Origin: Candidatus Thorarchaeota archaeon MP8T_1
GTDB taxonomy: Archaea; Asgardarchaeota; Thorarchaeia; Thorarchaeales; Thorarchaeaceae
Length of the DNA stretch: 24,367 nucleotides
Reading direction: 5' to 3'
Assembly: GCA_002825465.1 (NCBI GenBank)
Contig: PJER01000036.1
Span: 1 to 24,367 of the forward strand
The notes below the pieces were generated by a model that did no database searches, was not told the origin of the DNA, and saw only the letters and a list, made by a program, of their open reading frames with translations. Position numbers and translations under genes: made by a program. Below are positions 1 to 7,259 of the stretch, in pieces. The first letter of the stretch is position 1; each line of letters begins with the position of its first letter.

Positions 1-243
1 GGAAGCTCAAACATTGTCTGGGAGATGGCTAGAAGTTTTGCTGAATTACTTAGTTTGAATATCGAGGAACTCTCAGAGCCAGCAGAACGACAAACGGAAA
101 AGAATCACGTTCTTATCTGGTTTGAAGATGCACCTTCAGGAAAGATACTTTGGACCCATTACAATACGAAAGATTTGTCTGAGATTGGCCCTAGAATTCG
201 AGTTGGTTCTTTCAGGAGATTCGCTACTGATGGTTCAGAATGA
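1..243 (+). CDS. Brix-domain rRNA-processing protein (Imp4-like), C-terminal part
   Basis: The frame is open from the first base and ends at TGA 241-243, so this is the 3' end of a gene that begins outside the window. The visible 80 residues include a beta-rich segment (HVLIWFEDAPSGKILWTHYN) and a closing SEIGPRIRV, which resembles the end of a Brix domain, where a GPR motif is typical. Archaeal Brix/Imp4 proteins act in maturation of the ribosomal small-subunit RNA. In many archaea a Brix gene lies directly before pcc1 and prefoldin beta, and the same order is seen here, which is the main support. The ATG at 25 is internal and not a credible start. It overlaps the start of pcc1 by 14 bases. 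The family call rests on a short fragment plus gene order. Confidence 0.6.
   Translation, partial: GSSNIVWEMARSFAELLSLNIEELSEPAERQTEKNHVLIWFEDAPSGKILWTHYNTKDLSEIGPRIRVGSFRRFATDGSE
213..218 (+). promoter_or_regulatory. Shine-Dalgarno site fixing the pcc1 start
   Basis: CAGGAG lies 11 bases before ATG 230. It makes 230 the likely start of pcc1 rather than the in-frame ATG at 122, which would add 36 residues that do not look like Pcc1 and would overlap the Brix gene by 122 bases. Confidence 0.5.
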
Positions 244-508
244 GATTGATGGATATTCTATTCTTGAGATTCCTTTGGAATCAGAGCGTATCGCGAACAT
301 CTTGTATTCTGCACTATTGCCTGAAACAGAATCCATTCCTTCTGACAGAGCGACAACAGAAGTGCATGTGAGAGGAAGTTCCATCGTTGTTGAAATCAAC
401 GCAAGAGACCTTACTGCTATGCGTGCTGCGCTCAATTCATATATTGCATGGATATCTGCGTGTCTGAGGACAATCAACTCTGTTGATGTGTCTGATGCAA
501 AGCCTTAA
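230..508 (+). CDS. pcc1: KEOPS complex subunit Pcc1
   Basis: Pcc1 is the small dimerisation subunit of KEOPS, the complex (Kae1, Bud32, Cgi121, Pcc1) that transfers the threonylcarbamoyl group to A37 of ANN-decoding tRNAs, giving t6A. The 92-residue protein has the Pcc1 layout: an N-terminal strand with LEIPLESERIANILYSALLPE, a middle strand (TEVHVRGSSIVVEINARD), and a closing helix (LTAMRAALNSYIAWI) that is the hallmark of the family. Archaeal Pcc1 is usually 75-95 residues, which matches the start at 230. The neighbours (Brix before, prefoldin beta and DUF3194 after) are the usual archaeal ones. Another KEOPS subunit, Cgi121, is at 14998. Kae1 and Bud32 are not in the window. Confidence 0.85.
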   Translation: MVQNEIDGYSILEIPLESERIANILYSALLPETESIPSDRATTEVHVRGSSIVVEINARDLTAMRAALNSYIAWISACLRTINSVDVSDAKP

Positions 509-570
509 GTCACAAATCCTATGGCGCAATCTGAAACAGCCCATATTATGATTTTAGGAGATACTAGATT

Positions 571-933
571 ATGGCTCAGAATATACCCCCAGCATTGGAA
601 GCAGAACTACAGAAATTTGATACCATGAGACGCAATCATGATACACTGACTTCAATGTCACAAGCCCTTCAGACTGAGTTGAATGAAGTTAAAGGCACCC
701 TTGAAGAACTGAAGAAACAACCTGATGATACTGTAACATACAAGGCTGTCGGACAGGTTATGTTCAAAGTAGACAAACCTACATTGACTTCAGACCTTGA
801 TGACCGACAGAAGACCTTGGAAATGCGTTTAGCCTCTACAAAGAAGCAACTCGATGGTCTAACTGAGAAATTACAAGAACTTCAGACTAAAATTCAGATG
901 GAACTCTCCAAACATAACCTACGCCTTCAGTGA
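571..933 (+). CDS. pfdB: Prefoldin beta subunit
   Basis: This 120-residue protein is almost entirely two long heptad-patterned helices (about residues 5-48 and 75-118) joined by a short hairpin segment containing TVTYKAVGQVMFKVDK, which is the beta-hairpin signature of prefoldin beta. Archaeal prefoldin is an alpha2-beta4 jellyfish-shaped holdase that hands unfolded proteins to the group II chaperonin in the cytoplasm. TAGGAG at 555-560 precedes ATG 571 by 10 bases. The stop overlaps the next start by four bases, so it is translated together with the DUF3194 gene. Length and gene order match the archaeal family. The alpha subunit is not in the window. Confidence 0.9.
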   Translation: MAQNIPPALEAELQKFDTMRRNHDTLTSMSQALQTELNEVKGTLEELKKQPDDTVTYKAVGQVMFKVDKPTLTSDLDDRQKTLEMRLASTKKQLDGLTEKLQELQTKIQMELSKHNLRLQ

Positions 934-1241
934 GAGAAATGACTCCAGTTATCAATATTGGTCTTCCTGATATCTCTGATGATATCATTGAGCAATTAGC
1001 TGAGGAATGCGAATCCCAAGTGCTCGACTTCATAAAAAATCACGTTCCAGAAAAGAGTCTGGAAACATTATTCATCGCATGTTCTCTAAGTCTATCTGAT
1101 GGTCAACTTGATGTTGATATTGATATTGATATTAGCCAAAAATTCGATACAGGCCACGATCTTGACAATCTACTTCAAGATGCAGTGGATTGTGGAGAAA
1201 AATGGCTTGAGAACAAGCTGATGGAGATGAAAGGAAAGTGA
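930..1241 (+). CDS. DUF3194 family protein
   Basis: A 103-residue acidic protein with no transmembrane segment. It begins with a GLPDISDDIIEQLAEE helix and contains a strand-rich middle (SLSLSDGQLDVDIDIDIS), ending in a charged helix. This fits the small archaeal DUF3194 family, which sits after prefoldin beta in many archaeal genomes and has no established function. The GTG start at 930 overlaps the prefoldin stop (GTGA); ATG 939 is an alternative that would remove three residues. Its own stop overlaps the GTG of the DHH gene in the same way. The repeated VDIDIDIDI run is compositional and not a known motif. Identification is from length, pattern and position. Confidence 0.65.
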   Translation: MREMTPVINIGLPDISDDIIEQLAEECESQVLDFIKNHVPEKSLETLFIACSLSLSDGQLDVDIDIDISQKFDTGHDLDNLLQDAVDCGEKWLENKLMEMKGK

Positions 1242-2239
1242 ATCTGAGACAACTACTCTCAAATTCAAAAAATCCTTTAATAATGGGTCATCAAAATGCA
1301 GATCCTGATGCTGTTTGTTCGATAGTAGCGTTTTCTAGACTCTATAAAATCCTTAATCCTACAGGAGTCATCACAATGATGGCTGATGATCTCAGTCGTC
1401 TTTCAAAACAGGTTTTGGAATCCTTAGACTTTGATGATGAGATACTTGAAGAACCTAGTTCAAATTTTGATTTAGTTGTGCTATTGGATACTAATAGTGC
1501 AGTACAACTTGGAACAGATTTTCAAGATATACCATCAGATCCAAAAAGGACAATTATTATTGATCATCATGAACCTAATCCGGACGTAGAATCACTTGCA
1601 GACCACAGGATCATCAGAAGTGATCGATTTTCTACCTGTGAGATCCTAATAGATGTGTTTGACGAATTAGCTGTTGAGATAGAACCTAACATAGCCAATT
1701 TATTATTGACTGGAATAATATTTGACACGCGTCGATTCTTCTATACTGATCTAAACACATTACAGGCTGGCATTAGGCTGATCAATGCTGGGGCTGATTA
1801 TGAACGATGTGTAAAATCTCTGCAAATTCGTCCTGACCGATCTGAGAGGATTGCTCGTTTGAAGGCTGCAAGCAAGACAAAGGTTCACCTCTTTGGAGAT
1901 TGGACTATCGTAACTTCAACGATTAATGCTTTTGAAGCAAGTGCTTGTAGAGCACTTATTGAAATTGGAGCGGATGTTGCTATCATTGGTGGACATCCTG
2001 CGAAAAACAAGGTGAGACTTAGTTCACGAAGTACCCGTGAATTTTATGATGCTACGAAAATCAATCTTGGAACTGATATCATGGAACCCATTGGGACTAT
2101 AATTAATGGGAAAGGTGGGGGACATGCAAATGCCGCTGGTGCAAATGGGACAAAGAATTTGAATGCAGCACTTGATAAGGCAATTGACTTGATACGAACA
2201 GCAATAGAAAAATGTTCAAACATTACACAAGAATCGTAG
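1238..2239 (+). CDS. DHH/DHHA1 phosphoesterase (NrnA/RecJ-like)
   Basis: A 333-residue cytoplasmic metal-dependent phosphoesterase. The N-terminal DHH domain has the metal-binding motifs in order: GHQNADPDAVCS near residue 18, VVLLDTNS near 80, and DHHEPN near 110. The C-terminal DHHA1 domain ends in GGGHANAAGANG near 290, the substrate-binding glycine motif. This architecture and size match the short NrnA-like branch, enzymes that degrade nanoRNA, pAp or cyclic dinucleotides, rather than full-length RecJ. Archaeal genomes often carry a DHH gene after DUF3194 in the same cluster, as here. GTG 1238 overlaps the preceding stop, and the stop TAG supplies part of the ribosome site of the next gene. 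The exact substrate cannot be read from the sequence. Confidence 0.85.
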   Translation: MNLRQLLSNSKNPLIMGHQNADPDAVCSIVAFSRLYKILNPTGVITMMADDLSRLSKQVLESLDFDDEILEEPSSNFDLVVLLDTNSAVQLGTDFQDIPSDPKRTIIIDHHEPNPDVESLADHRIIRSDRFSTCEILIDVFDELAVEIEPNIANLLLTGIIFDTRRFFYTDLNTLQAGIRLINAGADYERCVKSLQIRPDRSERIARLKAASKTKVHLFGDWTIVTSTINAFEASACRALIEIGADVAIIGGHPAKNKVRLSSRSTREFYDATKINLGTDIMEPIGTIINGKGGGHANAAGANGTKNLNAALDKAIDLIRTAIEKCSNITQES

Positions 2240-2251
2240 GAGGGACACCGA

Positions 2252-3094
2252 GTGCCGTTGATTGAACTCAAAGATTTTAGTTTCAAATATTATGGAGCTG
2301 AACATCTAGCACTCAAGAAGATCAACCTCACCATAGACAAAGGTGAATATGTAGTAATCACTGGTCCAAGTGGATGTGGTAAGACGACACTTTGTCGTAC
2401 AGTCAATGCTCTTGTACCACAATTTCATCGAGGTTACATTGCAGGAAATGTCATCATTGATGGGAAGAACACACGGGACCATTCTGTTGCTGACCTCTCA
2501 TCAATTGCTGGATTGGTCTTCCAACAGCCAGAGAATCAATTAGTTACATTAAATGTTGAAAAAGAGATTGCATTCGGTCCTGAAAATCTTGGTGTTGAAC
2601 CTAAAGAGATTCGAAATCGAGTTGAGGAACTTATTGCCCTACTTGATCTAGAGCATCTTCGCGAAAAGCATCCCCACGAGATGTCTGGAGGAGAACAACA
2701 AAGAGTGGCAATGGCTGCAACTCTTGCACTCAAACCCAAAATCTTAGTGGCTGATGAACCCACATCCAACCTAGATCCGAAGAGTGCAGAGATTATTTTG
2801 GATATCATATCCGATTTGAACGAGCGAGATATGACTGTGGTTCTTGTGGAACACCGCCTTGATCTTGTATCCAAAGATGCGAGTAGAATCGTTTTGATGG
2901 ATAAAGGATGCATTGTAGCAGACGGTCCCCCTCGAGAAATACTCGTTAATGATATCTGTCAGGCAATTGGTGTAGGTGTACCTAAAGCAACTCTGGTCTA
3001 TAAACGTTTGAAAGAGCATGGTATTGAATTGGGTAAAGTCCCACTCACAGGAGATGAACTTGCAGCGTATGTGAAGGAGGTAGCTCCTCAATGA
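2252..3094 (+). CDS. ecfA1: ECF transporter ATP-binding protein A1
   Basis: One of two ATPases of an energy-coupling-factor importer for vitamins or metal ions. The 280-residue protein has all ABC motifs: Walker A GPSGCGKTT (about residue 38), Q-loop QQPENQ (about 90), signature MSGGEQQR (about 145), Walker B ILVADEP (about 168), D-loop SNLD and the switch histidine in VEHRLDL. The NQL after the Q-loop glutamine is typical of CbiO/EcfA proteins. GTG 2252 is preceded by GGAGG at 2239-2243, overlapping the stop of the DHH gene. The C-terminal tail beyond the ATPase core is the short EcfA extension. It overlaps ecfA2 by four bases (ATGA). Confidence 0.9.
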   Translation: MPLIELKDFSFKYYGAEHLALKKINLTIDKGEYVVITGPSGCGKTTLCRTVNALVPQFHRGYIAGNVIIDGKNTRDHSVADLSSIAGLVFQQPENQLVTLNVEKEIAFGPENLGVEPKEIRNRVEELIALLDLEHLREKHPHEMSGGEQQRVAMAATLALKPKILVADEPTSNLDPKSAEIILDIISDLNERDMTVVLVEHRLDLVSKDASRIVLMDKGCIVADGPPREILVNDICQAIGVGVPKATLVYKRLKEHGIELGKVPLTGDELAAYVKEVAPQ

Positions 3095-3915
3095 TAATGA
3101 TGGAGGGAGTCAGCTTTGCATATGATGGTCTCTATACTGCACTTCGAAATGTCTCACTCCAAATTGATGATGGAGAAAGAATTGCGATTATGGGTACTAA
3201 CGGTGCAGGCAAGACAACATTAGTGAAACATCTCAATGGACTCCTACGACCCCAAAGTGGTCGAATCATTGTTGATGGTATTGATGCCAAACACTACTCT
3301 GTTGCAGAATTGGCCCGTGAGATTGGTCTAGTGATGCAGAATCCTGATCACCAACTCTTTCTTGATAGCGTTGAAAAAGAGATCGTCTTTGGTCTGAAAC
3401 AACTTAGATTCTCAGATGAGGAAATTACAGAACGAACAAACAGAACGCTTGCTAGCCTTGGGTTAGAAGAATTAGCTGAGAGGTCACCTTTCACGCTCTC
3501 AGGTGGAGAAAGAAAACGTGTTGCGCTCGCCTCTGTATTAGCAACTGAACCTCGTGTTTTAGCACTAGATGAGCCAACGATTGGACAAGATGCTCGTCAA
3601 AAGGAAAAGCTTGCAGAGATGTTAATGGACCTAAATAAGAAAGGGAGAACAGTCATTGTTGTTACTCATGATATAGAATTTGTAATTGAGAACTTCCCGC
3701 GAACTATTGCAATGGCAAATGGTATGATAATCGCAGATGGCCCAACGAGTTCTGTTCTTAGTAACGAAGAAGTCCTCACTCGTTGTTCACTCACAGCTCC
3801 ACAACTCACAAAGGCAGCTAGGTCCCTTCATAGTATATTTTCAAAAGTTCCAGAACGATTGACTCTACTGAAAGAGCTTGAAGATGAGATTATACGTGTC
3901 ATCGGAGGTGCTTGA
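3091..3915 (+). CDS. ecfA2: ECF transporter ATP-binding protein A2
   Basis: The second EcfA ATPase, 274 residues, a diverged paralog of the preceding gene. Motifs: Walker A GTNGAGKTT (about residue 37), Q-loop MQNPDHQLF, signature LSGGERKRVALA (about 137), Walker B VLALDEPT, then GQD at the D-loop where SNLD stands in the partner, and switch histidine VTHD. The Q-loop DHQLF is the EcfA type. EcfA1 and EcfA2 form a heterodimer that drives substrate release through EcfT. ATG 3091 lies in the ATGA overlap with ecfA1. The EcfT gene follows directly. No S-component is nearby, so this is probably a shared (group II) module serving substrate-binding proteins encoded elsewhere. Confidence 0.9.
   Translation: MIMMEGVSFAYDGLYTALRNVSLQIDDGERIAIMGTNGAGKTTLVKHLNGLLRPQSGRIIVDGIDAKHYSVAELAREIGLVMQNPDHQLFLDSVEKEIVFGLKQLRFSDEEITERTNRTLASLGLEELAERSPFTLSGGERKRVALASVLATEPRVLALDEPTIGQDARQKEKLAEMLMDLNKKGRTVIVVTHDIEFVIENFPRTIAMANGMIIADGPTSSVLSNEEVLTRCSLTAPQLTKAARSLHSIFSKVPERLTLLKELEDEIIRVIGGA
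3904..3908 (+). promoter_or_regulatory. Shine-Dalgarno site for the TTG start of ecfT
   Basis: GGAGG (followed by TG) lies inside the last codons of ecfA2, 8 bases before TTG 3917. It argues for 3917 as the start of ecfT, against the in-frame ATG 3878, which would overlap ecfA2 by 38 bases without a ribosome site. Confidence 0.5.
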
Positions 3916-3916
3916 A

Positions 3917-4678
3917 TTGTCTTTCCTCGAAGTCTTTCAATATACACGTCAGGATTCTATCATGCATAGATTGGATCCTCGAGCAAAGCTCGTCTTATCC
4001 ATCACTCTTGCAGTGATATCTCTGATGTTTCTAGATATATTTCCCCTTCTAGTTGTTCTCTGCGTTCTAATTCCACTCATGGCTGCAGCAAAGTCAATAC
4101 ATCGCTGGTTGAAAAGTATGAAGGGTCTGTCAGTCCTGTTGATATTCATCCTTGTATTCAATACCCTCCTCTCAACTTCCCCTAACCCTCTCAATTATTC
4201 AATATCGTTAGTGCTACGCCTGGTTGCACTAATGACATCATTTTCAATCTTCTTCTTAACAGTACATCCTGACGAATTGTCTCAAGCACTCATTCAGATG
4301 CGAGTTCGGTTTGAGTTTGCGTTCGCTATGAGTATGGCAATGAGATATGTGCCAACACTTGGCCAAGAAGCCTATGCAATAATGGACACACAGAAGGCAC
4401 GAGGTGTTGAGCTTGACAAGGGAAATATTTTGACACGCATTCGAAACATAGTTCCAATCATTGTACCCCTCATCATTGTATCAATTCGTCGTGCCCTGTC
4501 AATAGCTGAGAGTATGGAGTCTCGAGGTTTTGGAGCAAACCAAAATCGTACCTATTTAGAGAAACTTGCATTCAGAAGGCGTGACTGGGCGGTCTGTATC
4601 ATTTCATTACTCGTCTTGGTTGCGGTCATCTACATACGCCTCTATATTCCTCTCCCCGATTGGAGTATTCCATTCTAA
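3917..4678 (+). CDS. ecfT: ECF transporter transmembrane coupling protein EcfT
   Basis: The membrane scaffold that links the S-component to the two ATPases. With the TTG start the protein is 253 residues, in the usual EcfT range. The N-terminus has DSIMHRLDPRAKL, the typical EcfT opening before the first membrane helix. Several hydrophobic helices follow (for example LVLSITLAVISLMFL and PLLVVLCVLIPLM). The cytoplasmic coupling helices carry two A/S-R-G motifs, KARGVEL and ESRGFG, which bind the grooves of EcfA1/EcfA2. A final membrane helix is near the C-terminus. It is the last gene of the run that starts with the Brix gene; a hairpin follows at 4721. Substrate unknown because no S-component is present. 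Confidence 0.88.
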   Translation: MSFLEVFQYTRQDSIMHRLDPRAKLVLSITLAVISLMFLDIFPLLVVLCVLIPLMAAAKSIHRWLKSMKGLSVLLIFILVFNTLLSTSPNPLNYSISLVLRLVALMTSFSIFFLTVHPDELSQALIQMRVRFEFAFAMSMAMRYVPTLGQEAYAIMDTQKARGVELDKGNILTRIRNIVPIIVPLIIVSIRRALSIAESMESRGFGANQNRTYLEKLAFRRRDWAVCIISLLVLVAVIYIRLYIPLPDWSIPF

Positions 4679-4720
4679 ACACGTTTCTAGGACTCAGAAG
4701 CATAATTTAGTTCATCTGAT

Positions 4721-4741
4721 TATCATTTATCTGAAATGATA
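4721..4741. repeat. Inverted repeat, 8-base arms, between ecfT and the next gene
   Basis: TATCATTT (4721-4728), spacer ATCTG, and AAATGATA (4734-4741) form a perfect inverted repeat. A TATA-like CATAATTTA stands at 4701-4709, so the repeat falls where transcription of the downstream gene should start. It could be an operator, a leader hairpin, or the end of the ecf transcript. There is no T-run directly after it, which speaks against a simple terminator. Confidence 0.45.
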
Positions 4742-4774
4742 TCGAAGAGATAATCGCAATTGGTGGTCAATGTC

Positions 4775-5344
4775 ATGGCTCAATTAACTAAAAGAACGAA
4801 ATATGCAGTCAAAGACCTCATTAATGACCTCAAGAAGATTGGACCCACTCCTGGCATTATGGGGCATATTGGTTCACAGATAATCTATTACGAATGGACC
4901 TGCTGCAAGGATTTACTAAGTGATGACCACCCAGTGACTTCTAACCTCAAAGATCTTCTTCAATTTATGGAGAATGACTACGAGCAACTACTTGTTACAG
5001 GTGAGTTGTGGAGAATAAAAGATACACCACAATCAGCTATCAATGACTTTCTTAAGGGTAGATCAAAGGAATTTCTTGATTACCCACTTCACAAACCTGC
5101 AGAACAAATCTATGATATCCTGAAAACCTCTGCAAAGAACCGCAAGAACGAGATTAAACAATACAAGAATCTAGCCAAACTTGTAAAGAAAGAGATCAAG
5201 GAAGATAAAGAGAATCCAAATCTCTGGAATAAATTACGACTCGTTCTTTGGATGGCTGAGAACTTTTCTGAATCAAGTGAGGCATTCAAGACGGCAAAGA
5301 AATTTGGATGGTCTGTAGAAAATAGTGGCATTGTTGCTCTCTGA
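4775..5344 (+). CDS. Hypothetical protein, helical, lysine-rich
   Basis: I do not recognise this protein. From ATG 4775 it is 189 residues; a TTG at 4760 would add five. GGTGG at 4762-4766 lies 8 bases before ATG 4775 and supports that start. It is predicted almost all helical, without membrane segments. The first part holds a conserved-looking GPTPGIMGHIGSQIIYYEWTCC stretch, with a cysteine pair. The middle (about 115-155) is strongly basic and coiled-coil-like (KNRKNEIKQYKNLAKLVKKE). The last part (NPNLWNKLRLVLWMAENFSE, then AFKTAKKFGW) looks like a helix-turn-helix repeat of TPR type. It is followed after 41 bases by a propeller gene with its own TATA box, so the two may or may not be co-expressed. 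Confidence 0.7.
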   Translation: MAQLTKRTKYAVKDLINDLKKIGPTPGIMGHIGSQIIYYEWTCCKDLLSDDHPVTSNLKDLLQFMENDYEQLLVTGELWRIKDTPQSAINDFLKGRSKEFLDYPLHKPAEQIYDILKTSAKNRKNEIKQYKNLAKLVKKEIKEDKENPNLWNKLRLVLWMAENFSESSEAFKTAKKFGWSVENSGIVAL

Positions 5345-5358
5345 AATATTAGGCAAAA

Positions 5359-5366
5359 TGTATATG
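5359..5366 (+). promoter_or_regulatory. TATA box for the WD40-like gene
   Basis: TGTATATG centred at 5362 lies 24 bases before ATG 5386 and 30 before ATG 5392. There is no Shine-Dalgarno site, so the transcript is probably leaderless or nearly so. Confidence 0.4.
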
Positions 5367-5385
5367 CGACCTATTCCTCCCTGAT

Positions 5386-6330
5386 ATGGGGATGAAGATA
5401 ACACCAAAGTCTACTAAAGTGATTGTTCCACAAGTTCTCCGAAATGACCTTGGAGAATACATCACAATTTCCACTTTGGCTGTTGACACAGAAAATCTCT
5501 ATGCAGCAGATAGTGCTGGTGGATTAACAGCCTGGAATAAACCCTCATTTGACTCGCCAAAACGAATACCTGGGCAGACATCCACCTATATTCTCTCTCT
5601 TCATTCAGATGACAAATATGTCTATAGTGGAAGTGATTCAGGAGACCCGGTTGTTCGTGTTTATAATCCAGAATTAGACCTGATTGAAATTCTCAAAGGA
5701 CATGTTGGCTCTGTCTTCAGCATTGTTTCTGATACTGATTTTCTATTTACCGGCTCTGGTGATGCAACCGTAAAAATCTGGAAAAAAGATGATTGGACTA
5801 ATATCAATTCAATAAAAGCTCAGACACATTTCGTTTTGTCTTTGGCAATTGATGAGAAGTACATCTATGCAGGTGGAATTGACAACTGTACTAACGTGTT
5901 CTATCGTGACACTCTTCGAAGAGTTACTTCTCTCCATGGGCATGAAGCTACTATCTTCTCTTTAACTGTAGATGCTGATAATGTGTACTCTGGATCAGGA
6001 GAACTCTGGTGGGGTGGACCAGGATCCCCAAGACCTCCAGTCTTTGAAACTGCAATACGAGTATGGGATAGAAAGGATTGGTCTTGCAAAGAGGTGTTGA
6101 AAGGACATAGTGATAATGTGAATGCACTCGGTGTTGATGATTCATATGTCTACTCAGTTTCTGATGATGGTACTTTGCGCGTGTACTCAAAATCAGATTG
6201 GCGGGAAGTTGTCACTCTCAACTCTGGAGTTGGACGCATTACTGATTTAGTTCTTGATGAATCTCATGTCTATTTTGGATGTGCCGATGGAAATATCCGA
6301 TATTTTCCCAAATCCGACCTTAGTATCTAG
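5386..6330 (+). CDS. WD40-like beta-propeller protein
   Basis: A 314-residue protein built from repeated four-strand units. At least six units can be seen, each with a short strand ending in LYAAD/VYSGS/LFTGS/IYAGG, followed by D-x-x-VKIW or similar and a KxDW turn (for example GSGDATVKIWKKDDW and the later AIRVWDRKDW). GH dipeptides (LKGHVGSVFSIV, LHGHEATIFSL, LKGHSDNVNAL) are the WD40 inner-strand signature. One blade carries an insertion, GELWWGGPGSPRPPVFE, near residue 205. No signal peptide or membrane segment is present, so it is cytosolic and likely a scaffold for protein contacts. Such propellers are common in Asgard archaea. ATG 5392 is an alternative start. The end overlaps the convergent VOC gene by four bases. 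Confidence 0.85.
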   Translation: MGMKITPKSTKVIVPQVLRNDLGEYITISTLAVDTENLYAADSAGGLTAWNKPSFDSPKRIPGQTSTYILSLHSDDKYVYSGSDSGDPVVRVYNPELDLIEILKGHVGSVFSIVSDTDFLFTGSGDATVKIWKKDDWTNINSIKAQTHFVLSLAIDEKYIYAGGIDNCTNVFYRDTLRRVTSLHGHEATIFSLTVDADNVYSGSGELWWGGPGSPRPPVFETAIRVWDRKDWSCKEVLKGHSDNVNALGVDDSYVYSVSDDGTLRVYSKSDWREVVTLNSGVGRITDLVLDESHVYFGCADGNIRYFPKSDLSI

Positions 6331-6686
6331 AAGAATCCTACTGGTTCAATTGGATGAAGAAAGGCTTGAAATTCTAAGGTTCTCCCTTCTGGATCTTTAG
6401 TGAAGAAATTATAGATCTGGTATGTTTCGTTGACTGCAGGTTCCGATGTTGAGATATCTCTGAGTTGGTCATAGATTATATCAACATCTTCTTTTGATGG
6501 ATAGAAGAGTGTAATGCATCCCTCTGTTTCTGCTTCATCTCTATCACAGAATCCCAAGAGAAAGTTACCGTGATTCAGAATAACACAATCTGCTTGTTCT
6601 AACCAGATGTGCATTCCTGCCTCATTAACATAGAAATCTACGATATCACGGAGTATCGTTGTTCTGAAGAAGATAATCCCTGCCAT
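6327..6686 (-). CDS. Small VOC-superfamily (glyoxalase-fold) protein
   Basis: A 119-residue protein with the beta-alpha-beta-beta-beta pattern of the vicinal oxygen chelate fold: GIIFFRTTILRDIVDFYVNEAGM at the N-terminus, the VILNHGNFLLGF strand pair, a second half with KEDVDIIYDQLRD, then NFFTKDPEGRTLEFQAFL, where the glutamate of LEFQ is the usual metal ligand. The first-module ligand is not obvious, so catalysis is uncertain. It could be a glyoxalase, a dioxygenase-like enzyme or a binding protein. ATG 6686 is preferred over GTG 6695 because a TATA box is centred 26 bases upstream, giving a leaderless mRNA. It converges on the WD40 gene and diverges from the first winged-helix cassette. 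Confidence 0.75.
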   Translation of the reverse strand: MAGIIFFRTTILRDIVDFYVNEAGMHIWLEQADCVILNHGNFLLGFCDRDEAETEGCITLFYPSKEDVDIIYDQLRDISTSEPAVNETYQIYNFFTKDPEGRTLEFQAFLHPIEPVGFF

Positions 6687-6707
6687 GCGAATCACTAGCG
6701 TATTTAC

Positions 6708-6716
6708 CTTTTAAAT
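6708..6716 (-). promoter_or_regulatory. TATA box of the VOC gene
   Basis: Read on the minus strand this is TTTAAAAGG within TTTATTTAAAAGG. Its centre is about 26 bases from ATG 6686, the spacing of a leaderless archaeal promoter. Confidence 0.45.
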
Positions 6717-6755
6717 AAAAGAGTCCTCACTGTAATCAGTCAATCGATAATTAAG

Positions 6756-6832
6756 CAAGTGTCTCAAAAACGCATCACTTGTTTCCATTTTGAGCTGTTT
6801 TTGCATCACTTATTGCCAAAACTCTGCAAAAC
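6756..6832. promoter_or_regulatory. Repeat-dense control region before the first winged-helix cassette
   Basis: Four repeat elements lie here. CAAGTG (6756-6761) pairs with CACTTG (6776-6781), and CTCAAAA (6763-6769) pairs with TTTTGAG (6788-6794); the two inverted repeats interleave. GCATCACTT occurs at 6772-6780 and again at 6803-6811. CAAAACT occurs twice, ten bases apart (6816-6822 and 6826-6832). The density suggests regulator binding sites, possibly for the winged-helix protein itself. A TATA-like ATACATAT follows at about 6845. Confidence 0.4.
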
Positions 6833-6904
6833 TGGTTCACGCAGATACATATCATTTCGATGTTAGCATTTTCTTGCACATTAAAGATAAGAGGTTGTTA
6901 AAAA

Positions 6905-7207
6905 TTGACAATTCGACCCGGACGAACCCCGAAAAGTGCTATGGCAATATTAGGCGCACTGATTAATAATGGACCGATGTGTCCTCTAGAGATAAGTGAA
7001 ACACTAGACATGGCTCCGCGAACAGTTAGCTTTGCTCTACGCAAACTACTTGGTCGTCAACTGCTAAAGAAGATCCCGAACCTCCAAGATATGCGTCGCC
7101 CCAAATATCATGTCAATATGGAGGTCGCTAAAGATATCCTTAGACAATACAATGACTCTGCAATTCAAAGTCACGCATCTCCATTTATTTTGCAGAAAAA
7201 ACTGTAG
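6905..7207 (+). CDS. Winged-helix DNA-binding protein, cassette copy A
   Basis: A 100-residue protein made almost only of a winged helix-turn-helix domain of MarR/ArsR type: a first helix (PKSAMAILGALINNG), CPLEISETLDM as the second helix, APRTVSFALRKLLGRQLL as recognition helix and following helix, and a wing KIPNLQDMRRPKYHVN. It has a paralog at 7953 that shares PKSA, RTVxFAL and the wing motif KIPNLxDMRRxxYxVN. TTG 6905 is preceded by GAGGT at 6891-6895. A gene of the unknown partner family follows after 52 bases, as in the second copy. It is probably a transcription factor; the target could be its own operon or the hut genes downstream (inference). The C-terminal 20 residues are not shared with copy B. 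Confidence 0.8.
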   Translation: MTIRPGRTPKSAMAILGALINNGPMCPLEISETLDMAPRTVSFALRKLLGRQLLKKIPNLQDMRRPKYHVNMEVAKDILRQYNDSAIQSHASPFILQKKL

Positions 7208-7259
7208 ATGTGAGATGTTACCTTACATAGATGATCCAACTTACTGAGGCGATATCCTA

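Noticed and set aside
122..229. N-terminal extension of Pcc1 from ATG 122
   Set aside because: No ribosome site, a large overlap with the Brix gene, and residues unlike Pcc1; ATG 230 has CAGGAG and gives the normal length.
25..243. Complete 72-residue gene starting at ATG 25
   Set aside because: The frame is open to the left edge and the content fits the end of a Brix domain, so the ATG is internal to a truncated gene.
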